Positions 37,501 to 45,589 of a DNA stretch of 64,000 bases are shown here, one piece after another. Positions within the stretch are counted from its first letter, which is position 1. Each line of letters opens with the position of its first letter. Both the position numbers and the translations under genes were made by a program. Origin of the DNA: Anaerolineaceae bacterium oral taxon 439. Lineage in GTDB: Bacteria; Chloroflexota; Anaerolineae; Anaerolineales; Anaerolineaceae. The stretch covers positions 2,728,001-2,792,000 of the forward strand of contig CP017039.1 of NCBI GenBank assembly GCA_001717545.1. The letters run 5' to 3'. The notes beneath the pieces were generated by a model. The model was not told the DNA's origin, did no database searches, and saw only the letters and a list, made by a program, of their open reading frames with translations.

Positions 37501-38128
37501 GGTTCAGTCCGCGTTCGCGGTGCGCGATGACGTCCTGATCATCGATCATGGCGCGCATGTCGTCTTCGGTCAGCTGCTCGATCTTGCTGACTTCATGCGA
37601 CGTGCGGAAGCCGTCGAAGAAATGCAAAAAAGGGACGCGCGATTTCAGCGACGCCGCCGTCGCGATCATCGCCATATCCTGCGCTTCCTGAACCGAGGCC
37701 GAAGCCAGCATGGCGAATCCGGTCTGGCGGGCCGCCATCACGTCGCTATGATCGCCGAAAATCGACAGCGCGTGCGGCGCGAGGGCGCGCGCGGAAACGT
37801 GGAAGACCGCGGCCGTCAATTCGCCGGCGATTTTGTACATGTTCGGGATCATCAGGAGCAAGCCCTGAGACGCCGTAAAGGTCGTCGATAACGCGCCGGT
37901 CGTCAGCGCGCCATGAACCGCGCCCGCCGCGCCGCCTTCAGCCTGCATCTCCATAATGCTTGGAACCGTTCCCCAAAGATTCCTAATCCCTTTTGCCGCC
38001 CATTCGTCCGCATGTTCCCCCATCGGCGACGACGGCGTAATCGGATAGATCGCGATTACCTCGTTCAGCCGATACGCAACGTAGGATACGGCTTCGTTGG
38101 CGTCGATCGTTACTTTTTTTCCAGCCAT
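34544..38128 (-). CDS. nifJ: Pyruvate:ferredoxin (flavodoxin) oxidoreductase
   Basis: 1194 residues, the full fused homodimeric form. Cleaves pyruvate to acetyl-CoA and CO2, passing electrons to ferredoxin, the main pyruvate step of many anaerobes. Domain I begins [20 protein letters not shown]. The 2x4Fe-4S domain has [13 protein letters not shown] and [31 protein letters not shown] gives ligands of the third cluster near the ThDP site, and [20 protein letters not shown] carries the ThDP motif. The start at 38128 (GAGGAG eight bases upstream) replaces an open frame running to 38362 with no ribosome binding site. Monocistronic. Confidence 0.96.
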   Translation of the reverse strand: [1194 protein letters not shown]

Positions 38129-38366
38129 GAATGTTCTCCTCTTCTTCGTTTTTCCGGAATCGATTCCCCCGATCCCTTTTCTTCTGTACAACACAAAACA
38201 GCCGAATTTGTCTATTTCCGGCGTTTGTGGACAAATGACCCGCTTATATTTTACCGCAAGACGAGGAAAAACGATAGTTTTACGGCTGCGGAAGCCGGAC
38301 GATCGTTCTCTGTTGTGAGCTGTAAAAGCAAATACAACGGGGAAAGAGCAAAGCGGCGGCATCCTT

Positions 38367-39263
38367 TCAGCGCCACTGTTTTTCAGTATGTATCCACTGA
38401 TTTTTGAAAGGAAGATTCTGCCTGATAGCGTCTATGACGGGAAGAAGGAACAGCTTCGTACCTGTTACTATCTCCAAAAAAGAACGGTTATCCGATACCT
38501 TTTTACTGCGAAGAAATCCTTTCCAACGCTGCTGCCTTTCATAATTCTCCGTAAAGCCATCTGCAAAGGCTGCAATTTCTTCGAAATGTGTATGACGGTT
38601 TTCAAATGTTTTGACGATCGCCTCCCTGAGCAATTCTCCATCAAAATCTTCGCGTTCTGAAAGAGTGCAAAGATCATAAAAGTCTTTATAGCGACTGTTG
38701 GCCAGACCAAGCGAAACGATCGCCTCAATTTTTTCTGCTACGATTGAATAGATAGAATACACGAAGAGACGGGGAACTTCATTTTCAAGAATGGTAGGAT
38801 AGTCCATCAGAATCCGACCGGGATAAACGATATCACCGAAGCCGATATCTATGACGACGGGGATCCTTGTTCTGTCGAGATAAGCCATTGTTGTCACCTT
38901 TACGCCATGATATTTCTTAAATTCCGTAATATTGACAACTTCCAGTGTATGGATATCAAAGCGGATAGGGTCATCCGTCTCAATGGAAAGGATCTGCCTG
39001 AATACGCTTCTCAGCTTCTCCTTATCATTAGAAATATTTCCGCCGAGAAGATCGATATCGGTCGTAGCGCGGGTAAAGTTATCCGAATATAAACCATAAA
39101 GAAGAATACCACCTTTCAACGTAAAACTGTTCGCATACGCGGATTTTGAAATCCGAAAGAGGACACGCTCCAGAATATAAACGGTCAGCACATCCTGAAA
39201 TATCCGTTTGCTATTCTTTGCATAATTTTTCAATCTGTCTTTTACTGAAGCAGCGCTGCTCAT
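38367..39263 (-). CDS. AbiEii-type nucleotidyltransferase toxin
   Basis: 298 residues. LKGGILLYGLYSDNFTRATT then DIDLLGGN is the GS/GG...D-x-D signature of the DUF1814/AbiEii nucleotidyltransferases, whose characterised members add nucleotides to tRNA and stop growth. A C-terminal segment with SRYKDFYDLCTLSERED matches the family's KD-x-D-L motif. The ATG overlaps the stop of the cognate antitoxin by four bases (ATGA), typical of type IV AbiE systems. GC lower than the flanking genes, in keeping with a mobile defence gene. Confidence 0.85.
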   Translation of the reverse strand: MSSAASVKDRLKNYAKNSKRIFQDVLTVYILERVLFRISKSAYANSFTLKGGILLYGLYSDNFTRATTDIDLLGGNISNDKEKLRSVFRQILSIETDDPIRFDIHTLEVVNITEFKKYHGVKVTTMAYLDRTRIPVVIDIGFGDIVYPGRILMDYPTILENEVPRLFVYSIYSIVAEKIEAIVSLGLANSRYKDFYDLCTLSEREDFDGELLREAIVKTFENRHTHFEEIAAFADGFTENYERQQRWKGFLRSKKVSDNRSFLEIVTGTKLFLLPVIDAIRQNLPFKNQWIHTEKQWR

Positions 39264-39841
39264 ATCAAGATGTCCACAAATTGTTTCATCGTCGTTTTAA
39301 GACGGAGCGTCTCAGCATACCGGATCAGGCGGTTCAGATCCCGATTCGGCTGATTCATGTAATTTTTCATGACCTCGACAGCGGGTTCAAATCCCAGCTT
39401 ATTGCGGTAAAAAACAACATCGCAGACTGTTTTTTCCATATCATAAATATAAAAGGAATTACCGTCAGCATTGACTTTCTCTATCCCAACTTTATATCGC
39501 TGATCGGAAAAAAGATAGAATTGTATCCGCGGCCAGGCAGGCGACTCTGGAATCCGCGATCTCCGCGGAATCGCAACGTCAATCTGATGCAGCCTCTCTG
39601 TCGTAAGCTCATAATATACCGCCGCGCTCATAAGGCAGATAATACCTTTTTCATCGGAATAAGCAGAAACAGCATAGAAATCATTGATTTCGCCGTTATA
39701 TTCCATGTTCTCATAGTAACGGCGGTTAACCCTGCCGAGTTTTCCTGTTGAAACAAGCTGATTTATCTTATAAAGAGAATACCCATCCTCTTTCAGGCTC
39801 TTAAGTGATATAAATTGCCGCCTCTGGATTTCTGTATTCAC
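39260..39841 (-). CDS. AbiEi-type antitoxin (winged-helix)
   Basis: 193 residues. The N-terminus (FISLKSLKEDGYSLYKINQL, then VSTGKLGRVNRRYY) is the winged helix of AbiEi-like antitoxins, which repress their own operon. The rest matches the C-terminal antitoxin domain, for example CLMSAAVYYELTTERLHQID and DMEKTVCDVVFYRNK. The start is GTG 39841, with GGGAGA eight bases upstream. First gene of a two-gene operon with the toxin. AT-rich. Confidence 0.8.
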   Translation of the reverse strand: MNTEIQRRQFISLKSLKEDGYSLYKINQLVSTGKLGRVNRRYYENMEYNGEINDFYAVSAYSDEKGIICLMSAAVYYELTTERLHQIDVAIPRRSRIPESPAWPRIQFYLFSDQRYKVGIEKVNADGNSFYIYDMEKTVCDVVFYRNKLGFEPAVEVMKNYMNQPNRDLNRLIRYAETLRLKTTMKQFVDILI

Positions 39842-39999
39842 GAAAACATCTCCCTATATAAATATTTTATCCTATGTCTGCAGTTCTGGCAATATGCAAA
39901 CATTCAAAAAAAACACGGGCATGCTGACAATTCTTCCTCACAGTCCAGGACAACCGCGGCCCCGTATGCCGAAGGATCAGATGGAGACTGCCCGCGCTA

Positions 40000-40048
40000 T
40001 TGACATTTATAGAATGATATTCTATAATCACTCCAGAACGATATTCTA
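40000..40048 (+). promoter_or_regulatory. Consensus promoter with two operator copies
   Basis: TTGACA (40000-40005), 17 bases, TATAAT (40023-40028). A perfect inverted repeat TAGAAT-gat-ATTCTA (40010-40024) lies in the spacer and runs into the -10. A second, imperfect copy CAGAAC-gat-ATTCTA (40034-40048) covers the expected start of transcription. A TetR gene follows, so this is very likely its autoregulated operator. Confidence 0.8.
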
Positions 40049-40060
40049 CAGGAGACTGTT

Positions 40061-40684
40061 ATGGGAAAAGACAATCCACGCAAGGACGAATACATCGAAA
40101 CTGCCGCGAGATTGTTTTTGGAGAAAGGATACAACGAAACATCTGTCCGGGATATTCTGGACGCGGCCGGAGACAGCTCCCCGAGCGTCCTTTATTATTA
40201 TTTCAAATCGAAAGAAGACCTGTATCGGCAGGTCATGGATACGAAAGCAAAGAAATATCTCCAGGCGATCGATACCGTGATAAACAAAGATCAGGAGCCG
40301 ATGGCCATGATGGAAGACTTTCTGAAGGTTTTCCTGACCGCGTTCGTTCAAGGCGGTGCCACGGACGTCTCCGACCCGGAAAGCCATATGTTCTACCTGC
40401 ATTTGCAGGAGCAGGTAACGAATCGGTACATACAGGTCTGGAAAAAATGCGTCGTTTATCTCGTACCGGAAATAACAGGGGATGATCAGGCGGAAGCGTT
40501 AGCCGGCTTTCTGGCGGGCGGCACCGGGCAGATGATCAAATCTTGTAGAGCCGTGAGCAGAGCGGATGTCCTTATCTTTTGCAAACGGTTTGTGGAATAT
40601 TGCGGCCGCATACTGTGTATGGATCATCATAAGAAAAGCGAATTTGAAAATCTTATGATCAATATTTTGAACAGTCTTCAATGA
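40061..40684 (+). CDS. TetR/AcrR family regulator
   Basis: 207 residues. DEYIETAARLFLEKGYNETS followed by VRDILDAAGDSSPSVLYYYF is the TetR helix-turn-helix domain; the remainder, from about residue 60, is the ligand domain. GGAG lies six bases upstream of ATG 40061. First gene of a five-gene operon (SRPBCC, two SDRs, methyltransferase), presumably controlled through the two operators directly upstream. The probable ligand is the operon's substrate or product, which is unknown. Confidence 0.9.
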   Translation: MGKDNPRKDEYIETAARLFLEKGYNETSVRDILDAAGDSSPSVLYYYFKSKEDLYRQVMDTKAKKYLQAIDTVINKDQEPMAMMEDFLKVFLTAFVQGGATDVSDPESHMFYLHLQEQVTNRYIQVWKKCVVYLVPEITGDDQAEALAGFLAGGTGQMIKSCRAVSRADVLIFCKRFVEYCGRILCMDHHKKSEFENLMINILNSLQ

Positions 40685-40705
40685 TAAGAAAGAGAGGATA
40701 CTGAT

Positions 40706-41236
40706 ATGGTGACGTTACATGAAACAATCGACATTCCTGCGCCATTTGAAAAACTGGAGAAATGGGCGGAGAACTTCGAAGAGGAATTCGTTAAATGGAG
40801 TCCGTATCATCTGGAATGCAACCTTTACGACAAGAGCCTGGCTGTCGGCAGTAAAGTCCGCTTCTACGAGATCGTTATGGGGCTTGATTACGACGTGACC
40901 GGGACCATCATCGAAAGCGAGGCGGATAAGGATCATTTCCGCTACGTGTTCATGTCGGACTCAAAGGGCGCGGTCATCATTTTTGAAGGAGAACGCACCC
41001 CAGACGGCTGTCGTTTCAGTCACACCGAGGAATTCGGAATGCGTACGCCCGTGATCGGACCGATCCTGAATTTTGTGATCTTTAAGATCATTGCGCGGAA
41101 GAAAGCTGACTGGAACCTGGTCCGCGGCGACATGATCCTGGACAACAAACTGCTGTCCAGAATTCTGGTCGAGGGGAAATATCCGGAACGGCTCTCTCCG
41201 GAGGAGCTGAAAAAAGGCGCTCCGGTGAACGTATGA
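40706..41236 (+). CDS. SRPBCC-fold (polyketide cyclase-like) protein
   Basis: 176 residues. HETIDIPAPFEKLEKWAENF is the usual opening of a START/SRPBCC hydrophobic-pocket protein, followed by beta strands and the long C-terminal helix (about residues 140-176). Such proteins bind hydrophobic small molecules and act as cyclases, hydrolases or carriers. No catalytic residues can be assigned. AGGATACTGAT precedes ATG 40706. Its stop overlaps the start of the first SDR by four bases, so translation is coupled. Confidence 0.7.
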   Translation: MVTLHETIDIPAPFEKLEKWAENFEEEFVKWSPYHLECNLYDKSLAVGSKVRFYEIVMGLDYDVTGTIIESEADKDHFRYVFMSDSKGAVIIFEGERTPDGCRFSHTEEFGMRTPVIGPILNFVIFKIIARKKADWNLVRGDMILDNKLLSRILVEGKYPERLSPEELKKGAPVNV

Positions 41237-42018
41237 AAATCGCCGTTGTTACCGGAGCGGGCTCCGGAATCGGCAGCGCGTTCGCAGCCGCTCTTTCCGA
41301 ACCGAAATATGGTCTCGATGAAATATGGCTTATTGACCTGAACGACGCGGGGCTCCGGGATACCGCGGAATCCATCACGATCCATGCGAGGCTATTTTGC
41401 ATGGATATCGCGATCAACGAGGAAATTGAATCGCTCGAAACGGAATTACGGAAAATCAGGCCAAACATAAAAATGCTTGTTAATTCTGCGGGATTCGGGC
41501 TGATCGGATGGTTCGACAAGCTGGATATGCAGCGGCAGCTCGCTATGATCGATGTCAATTGCAAAGGACTGACCGCTATGACCTATATCTGCATTCCGTA
41601 TATGGAGCGGGGCGGCAAAATCCTGCATATGTCATCCGGAGCGGCGCTGATGCCTCAGCCCCGGTTCGCTGTTTACGCGGCCTCGAAATCCTATGTATGG
41701 AGTTTTTCCCGGGCGGTCGCGCGGATACTGAAACGCAAGGGGATCACCATGTGCGCGATCTGCGCGGGACCCGTCAGCACCAATTTTTACCGCACAGCGC
41801 TTGACAAATCGCAATATGAAAAAGAAACAAGGGGCCTGAAGATGCAGACGCCCCGCGAGGTCGTTGACAGAGCGCTCGCCTGCGCTGAAAAAGGAAAAGA
41901 TACATGCTATCCGTCCGGTTTTATGCGGTTCGCCGCAGTGCTGACGAAAATTGCGCCTCTCTCATGGCTGTTATCGCTCGTAATGGACGCAAGCATGAAG
42001 AAATATGGAACAGACTGA
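41233..42018 (+). CDS. Short-chain dehydrogenase/reductase
   Basis: 261 residues. Cofactor motif TGAGSGIGSAFAAAL; NSAGFGLIGW is the NNAG-type strand; the catalytic Ser is in HMSSGAALM and the Tyr/Lys in YAASK. The IDLNDAG stretch (Asp at the end of strand 2) suggests NAD(H) rather than NADP(H). The C-terminal ~40 residues are hydrophobic (PLSWLLSLVMD), as in membrane-associated fatty-acyl-CoA or steroid-type SDRs. Second structural gene of the TetR operon. Confidence 0.87.
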   Translation: MKIAVVTGAGSGIGSAFAAALSEPKYGLDEIWLIDLNDAGLRDTAESITIHARLFCMDIAINEEIESLETELRKIRPNIKMLVNSAGFGLIGWFDKLDMQRQLAMIDVNCKGLTAMTYICIPYMERGGKILHMSSGAALMPQPRFAVYAASKSYVWSFSRAVARILKRKGITMCAICAGPVSTNFYRTALDKSQYEKETRGLKMQTPREVVDRALACAEKGKDTCYPSGFMRFAAVLTKIAPLSWLLSLVMDASMKKYGTD

Positions 42019-42038
42019 AATAATGACAGGGGACAATG

Positions 42039-42797
42039 ATGAAAACAGCAATTATAACAGGGGCTGCCGGAGGCATGGGAAAAGCCTATGTCCGAAGCCT
42101 TCTGAAAAAAGATATGGACGAAGTCTGGTGTCTTGACAGAACGGCGGAAGCATTAAGCGGTTTTGGGCGTGAGTTCGGAGAACGCGCCGTTTCCATGGCG
42201 GTCGATCTGTCGTCTTATGACGAGCTTCAAAGCTTCAGGAAAATCGTTGAAGAAAAAAAGCCGGAAGTACGGTATCTCGTCAACTGCGCCGGCACGGCGG
42301 ATTTTATGCCGTCCGTCGACTTCAGCGATGACAAGTTGAACAGATCTGTTATGGTCAACTGCACAGCCCCGATCGTACTTTCAAATATTTGCATACCGTA
42401 CATGCCGCGCGGGAGCCACATCATCAACATGTCGTCCATTGGCGCGTTCACGCCCCTTCCCTATATTAATTTATATTGCGCGGAGAAGGCTTTTCTGCGC
42501 TGCTATTCACGCGCGCTTAACGCCGAGCTGAAAGCCAAGGGAATCACCGTGACGGCCGTATGTCCGGGATGGGTCGATACCGGCATGCTCCCGAAAGAGA
42601 TCAATGGAAAGCCGATGAAGTACGAGGGACTCTCGCAGCCGGAAGACGTCGTCGAAAAAGCCATCCTGGATGCGGACGCTGGAAAGGACATGTCGATACA
42701 TACGGCGCTGGTCAGGTGGAGACATATCCTGTGCAAGCTGCTGCCGCAGAAGCTATGCATCACCCTTTGGGCAAGAAGAGCTGAAAAGTATTTTTAA
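42039..42797 (+). CDS. Short-chain dehydrogenase/reductase (second copy)
   Basis: 252 residues. TGAAGGMGKAYV is the cofactor loop, NCAGTADFMP the second motif, catalytic Ser in NMSSIGAF, and YCAEK the Tyr-x-x-x-Lys. The CLDRTAEALS segment, with Asp after strand 2, again suggests NAD(H). It is clearly a paralogue of the preceding SDR (shared ICIPYM, MSS and SFSRA/CYSRA segments), probably from tandem duplication, and may act on the next intermediate. ATG 42039 is favoured over 42036 because GGGGA is five bases upstream. Confidence 0.87.
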   Translation: MKTAIITGAAGGMGKAYVRSLLKKDMDEVWCLDRTAEALSGFGREFGERAVSMAVDLSSYDELQSFRKIVEEKKPEVRYLVNCAGTADFMPSVDFSDDKLNRSVMVNCTAPIVLSNICIPYMPRGSHIINMSSIGAFTPLPYINLYCAEKAFLRCYSRALNAELKAKGITVTAVCPGWVDTGMLPKEINGKPMKYEGLSQPEDVVEKAILDADAGKDMSIHTALVRWRHILCKLLPQKLCITLWARRAEKYF

Positions 42798-42813
42798 GGA
42801 GGAAACAGCAACG

Positions 42814-43617
42814 GTGGATAAATTTAAAGGAGTTGCGGACACGTTGTACATTCCGCTGACCGCGAGGATCTATGTATCGGAGCGCTTTCCGGAGTATTTC
42901 TATGATGAAAAAGCCGTTTCGCTGAAAAATGAAATCCCGTATGAAGCGATCGCGTCGAAATCCAGCGAGTATTTCCAGATGGCCAGCGCATGCAGGTTCT
43001 ACAATACAGATCGAATGATCAGGGAGTTTATCGGACAGCACCCGACATGCAATATCGTCAATATCGGCTGCGGTCTGGAAACGTCGTATTTCAGGCTCGC
43101 GCCTCCGGAGGAAGTCAAGTTTTATGAAATGGACCTGCCGGAAGTCATCGCAGCCAGAAGGCGCGTCCTCGGGGAAAGCAAAAATGAGATTCTGATCGCG
43201 GGCGATATGTTTGATTTTGCATGGGCGGAAAAAATCGACAAAACGCTGCCCACGATGATAACCGCCATCGGCGTGTTCCAGTACTTTGATGAATCAAGCG
43301 TGATCGGGTTCCTCAGGAAGGCGAAAGAAATCTTCGAACGCACAGAGGTTATCTTTGACGCCATGACACAGAGAGCGATCAAATACGCGAACGATCACAT
43401 CCGAAAGACCGGGAACAAGGATGCCGAACTGAAATTCTCAGCCGACAGCGGAGAAAGTATCGCCGGGAAGGCCAATATGACGCTGGTTGAAGAACGGCCG
43501 TTTTTCGGAGACGCGCGCAGCCAGCTCAGGAAAAAGCTGACGTTATATACCCGTATTGCGATGAAGGTCGTTGACGAAAGCGGCAGGCGGGGATTCCTCG
43601 CGCATCTTAAAGCGTAG
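42814..43617 (+). CDS. Leucine-carboxyl-methyltransferase-type SAM methyltransferase
   Basis: 267 residues. NIVNIGCGLETSYFRLAP is the SAM-binding motif I in the form typical of the LCM/PPM1/TcmP family, with FYEMDLPEVIAARRRVL as the acidic loop after strand 2. These enzymes methylate carboxylates or hydroxyls of proteins or polyketide-like compounds (TcmP acts in tetracenomycin synthesis). Start is GTG 42814, with GGAGG eleven bases upstream; the open frame extends back to 42670 inside the SDR gene but with no ribosome site. Fifth gene of the operon. Confidence 0.8.
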   Translation: MDKFKGVADTLYIPLTARIYVSERFPEYFYDEKAVSLKNEIPYEAIASKSSEYFQMASACRFYNTDRMIREFIGQHPTCNIVNIGCGLETSYFRLAPPEEVKFYEMDLPEVIAARRRVLGESKNEILIAGDMFDFAWAEKIDKTLPTMITAIGVFQYFDESSVIGFLRKAKEIFERTEVIFDAMTQRAIKYANDHIRKTGNKDAELKFSADSGESIAGKANMTLVEERPFFGDARSQLRKKLTLYTRIAMKVVDESGRRGFLAHLKA

Positions 43618-43623
43618 CGGGGC

Positions 43624-43728
43624 ATGTATACAAAAACGTCTTTTTACGAGCGCGAGTCAGTCATGGCAAACATAAAGGAACGTTTATCCGTTTTTGATAG
43701 GCTGCTGAAAAACTCAACCAACGAATAA
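43624..43728 (+). CDS. Possible 34-residue peptide
   Basis: A short frame starts seven bases after the methyltransferase stop: MYTKTSFYERESVM, continuing with charged, helix-forming sequence (NIKERLSVFDRLLK). No clear ribosome binding site. It may be the last gene of the TetR operon or chance. A start at the internal ATG 43663 would give 21 residues. Confidence 0.25.
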   Translation: MYTKTSFYERESVMANIKERLSVFDRLLKNSTNE

Positions 43729-43748
43729 CGAAAAAAACGGATATATTC

Positions 43749-44558
43749 CTAATTCCCGCATTCGATCGAAATCGACGTAAAAACCTTCAGCAGGTCGTCG
43801 ATCGAATACGCCGCCTTTTCCTCGTCCGCCGCGTCGATAATCGCCTTTCCCTCGTGCATCATCACCAACCGGTTCCCGTAATCGACCGCGTAACGCAGGT
43901 TATGCGTCACCATAATCGCGGTCAGCCCTTTTTCGCGGACAACCTGATCCGTCAGCTCCATGACCGTATCCGACGACTTCGGATCGAGCGCCGCCGTATG
44001 CTCGTCAAGAACCAACAGGTCGATCGGCGTCATCGTCGCGATCAGCATCGCCAGCGCCTGCCGCTGGCCGCCGGATAACGACCCGACCGGGATCTCCAGC
44101 TTATCCTCCAGCCCCAGTCCCAGCCGCTCCAGCATCGCGCGATAATCGTCGATCCGTCGCCGGTTCACCCCAGGCATCAGGTTAAACGCGCTCCCCTTCC
44201 GATCGGCGAGCGACAGGTTCTCCAGAATACTCAGCGCCGCGCAGGTCCCCTTCGCCGGATCCTGAAAAACGCGGCCGATCCGCGCCGCGCGCCTGTATTC
44301 AGCCTGACCGTTGATATTCCGGCCCTCGATCAGGATATTCCCGCTGTCCTCAGGAATCGATCCGCAGATCAGATTCAACAGCGTCGTTTTCCCGCTTCCG
44401 TTCGACCCGACGACCGAAACGAACTGGCCCGGGAAAATCCTGAAATTAAAGTCCTCGAAGAGAACCGTCTCGTTAACCGAACGCGGGTTGAAGCGCTTAT
44501 AAATATGCTCCAGCGTAATCAACGCCTCAGCGCCCCCGATTTCAGCCAGCGTTTTCAT
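43749..44558 (-). CDS. ABC transporter ATP-binding protein (TrpX-YZ type)
   Basis: 269 residues. Walker A VVGSNGSGKTTLLNLI, signature VGSLSGGQRQALAMLIA, Walker B IDLLVLDEHTAALDPKS, H-loop MVTHNLRYA. Part of a three-gene transporter, with permease and binding protein, of the type annotated as tryptophan/tyrosine uptake systems. Its first 17 bases overlap the permease gene. The operon is preceded by a T-box with a Trp specifier, so tryptophan (or a precursor or analogue) is the likely cargo. Confidence 0.9.
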   Translation of the reverse strand: MKTLAEIGGAEALITLEHIYKRFNPRSVNETVLFEDFNFRIFPGQFVSVVGSNGSGKTTLLNLICGSIPEDSGNILIEGRNINGQAEYRRAARIGRVFQDPAKGTCAALSILENLSLADRKGSAFNLMPGVNRRRIDDYRAMLERLGLGLEDKLEIPVGSLSGGQRQALAMLIATMTPIDLLVLDEHTAALDPKSSDTVMELTDQVVREKGLTAIMVTHNLRYAVDYGNRLVMMHEGKAIIDAADEEKAAYSIDDLLKVFTSISIECGN

Positions 44559-45465
44559 TCGTCACCTCTTTCCCGGTCACGTACCGTTCCTTCGCGCCGA
44601 ACTCCTTCGAAATCAGCGCCAACGTCAGCAGCGCCGCCATCAGCAGCTTCAGATAATTCGGCGGCAGCCCCAGCGACAGCGCCGCCTGAAGCGCGGCTTT
44701 ATACAGAATCGCGCCGAAAATCGCCATCGTCGTTCCCTTAAATCGTCCGAACCGCTCAAAAAGGCTCGTCCCGATTATGACCGCCGCCAGCGCCATGACG
44801 ACCATCCCTTTACCGGCGTTAATATCCGCGTTTTCGCTGATCTGAGCCAGGACACAGCCCGCCAGCGCGGCGCAGCCGTTCCCAATCATCAAGCCCAGAA
44901 TCTTGACCGTTCCCGGATCCTTCCCTAAATTCACGACGAATTGCGGATTATTTCCGCAGGCGCGCAGCAGCAGCCCCATCCGCGTCGTTAAAAAACGGTC
45001 GATAATCAGTTTCAGCGCGACCGCCAGAATCAGCGCGACAATCAGCTTCCGCCGGCTATAGAGCGGCCCGGTCAGCAGCGCGCCCAGCCCGGTCGTGAAA
45101 ATCGTCGGACGGTTGAAAAACTGGACGACCGCCTTCCCGCCCGTCAGGATCAGGTTCACTGACCAAAGCGCCGTCATGACGAGAATTCCGGACAACAGGT
45201 TGGTAATTTTCAGCTTGACATGCAGCAGCCCGGTAGCCGATCCGGCGAGCGCGCCCGCCGCAAACGCCGCCAGAAGCGTCAGCCAGGGATCAACCCCAGC
45301 GTTGATCAGGACCGCCGCAAGGCATCCCCCCAGCGGGAACGTCCCGTCAACCGACAAATCCGGGAAATCGAGAATTTTATACGTGATATAAACGCCAATC
45401 GCCATCAACGCGTAAACCAGCCCCTCGCGCAGGACATTTTCCGCCAAACTGAACGCTATCCCCAT
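44542..45465 (-). CDS. ABC transporter permease (TrpY/TrpZ-like)
   Basis: 307 residues, about eight to nine hydrophobic helices, of the branched-chain-type permease fold (BPD_transp_2). The N-terminus GLVYALMAIGVYITYKILDF and DFPDLSVDGTFPLGGCLAA are typical of the family found beside PF04392 binding proteins. Middle gene of the Trp-T-box operon. The 124 bases between it and the binding-protein gene contain no other gene. Confidence 0.9.
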   Translation of the reverse strand: MGIAFSLAENVLREGLVYALMAIGVYITYKILDFPDLSVDGTFPLGGCLAAVLINAGVDPWLTLLAAFAAGALAGSATGLLHVKLKITNLLSGILVMTALWSVNLILTGGKAVVQFFNRPTIFTTGLGALLTGPLYSRRKLIVALILAVALKLIIDRFLTTRMGLLLRACGNNPQFVVNLGKDPGTVKILGLMIGNGCAALAGCVLAQISENADINAGKGMVVMALAAVIIGTSLFERFGRFKGTTMAIFGAILYKAALQAALSLGLPPNYLKLLMAALLTLALISKEFGAKERYVTGKEVTNENAG

Positions 45466-45589
45466 CTGACTCCGTTTCCTTATTCCGTTTCAACGCCGGC
45501 GCAGCAGCCCGCCGCCGTTACCGGAGAGCGAACCCGATTGGGTCCGCTCTCGATTCCCGCCATCCTGAAAATCTCTCTCCGCAATCGGC

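Noticed and set aside
38200-38260. TTTGTGGACAAA as a Rex operator of the pyruvate oxidoreductase gene
   Set aside because: Only a short 5+2+5 symmetry that does not match the longer Rex consensus, and no promoter could be placed around it.
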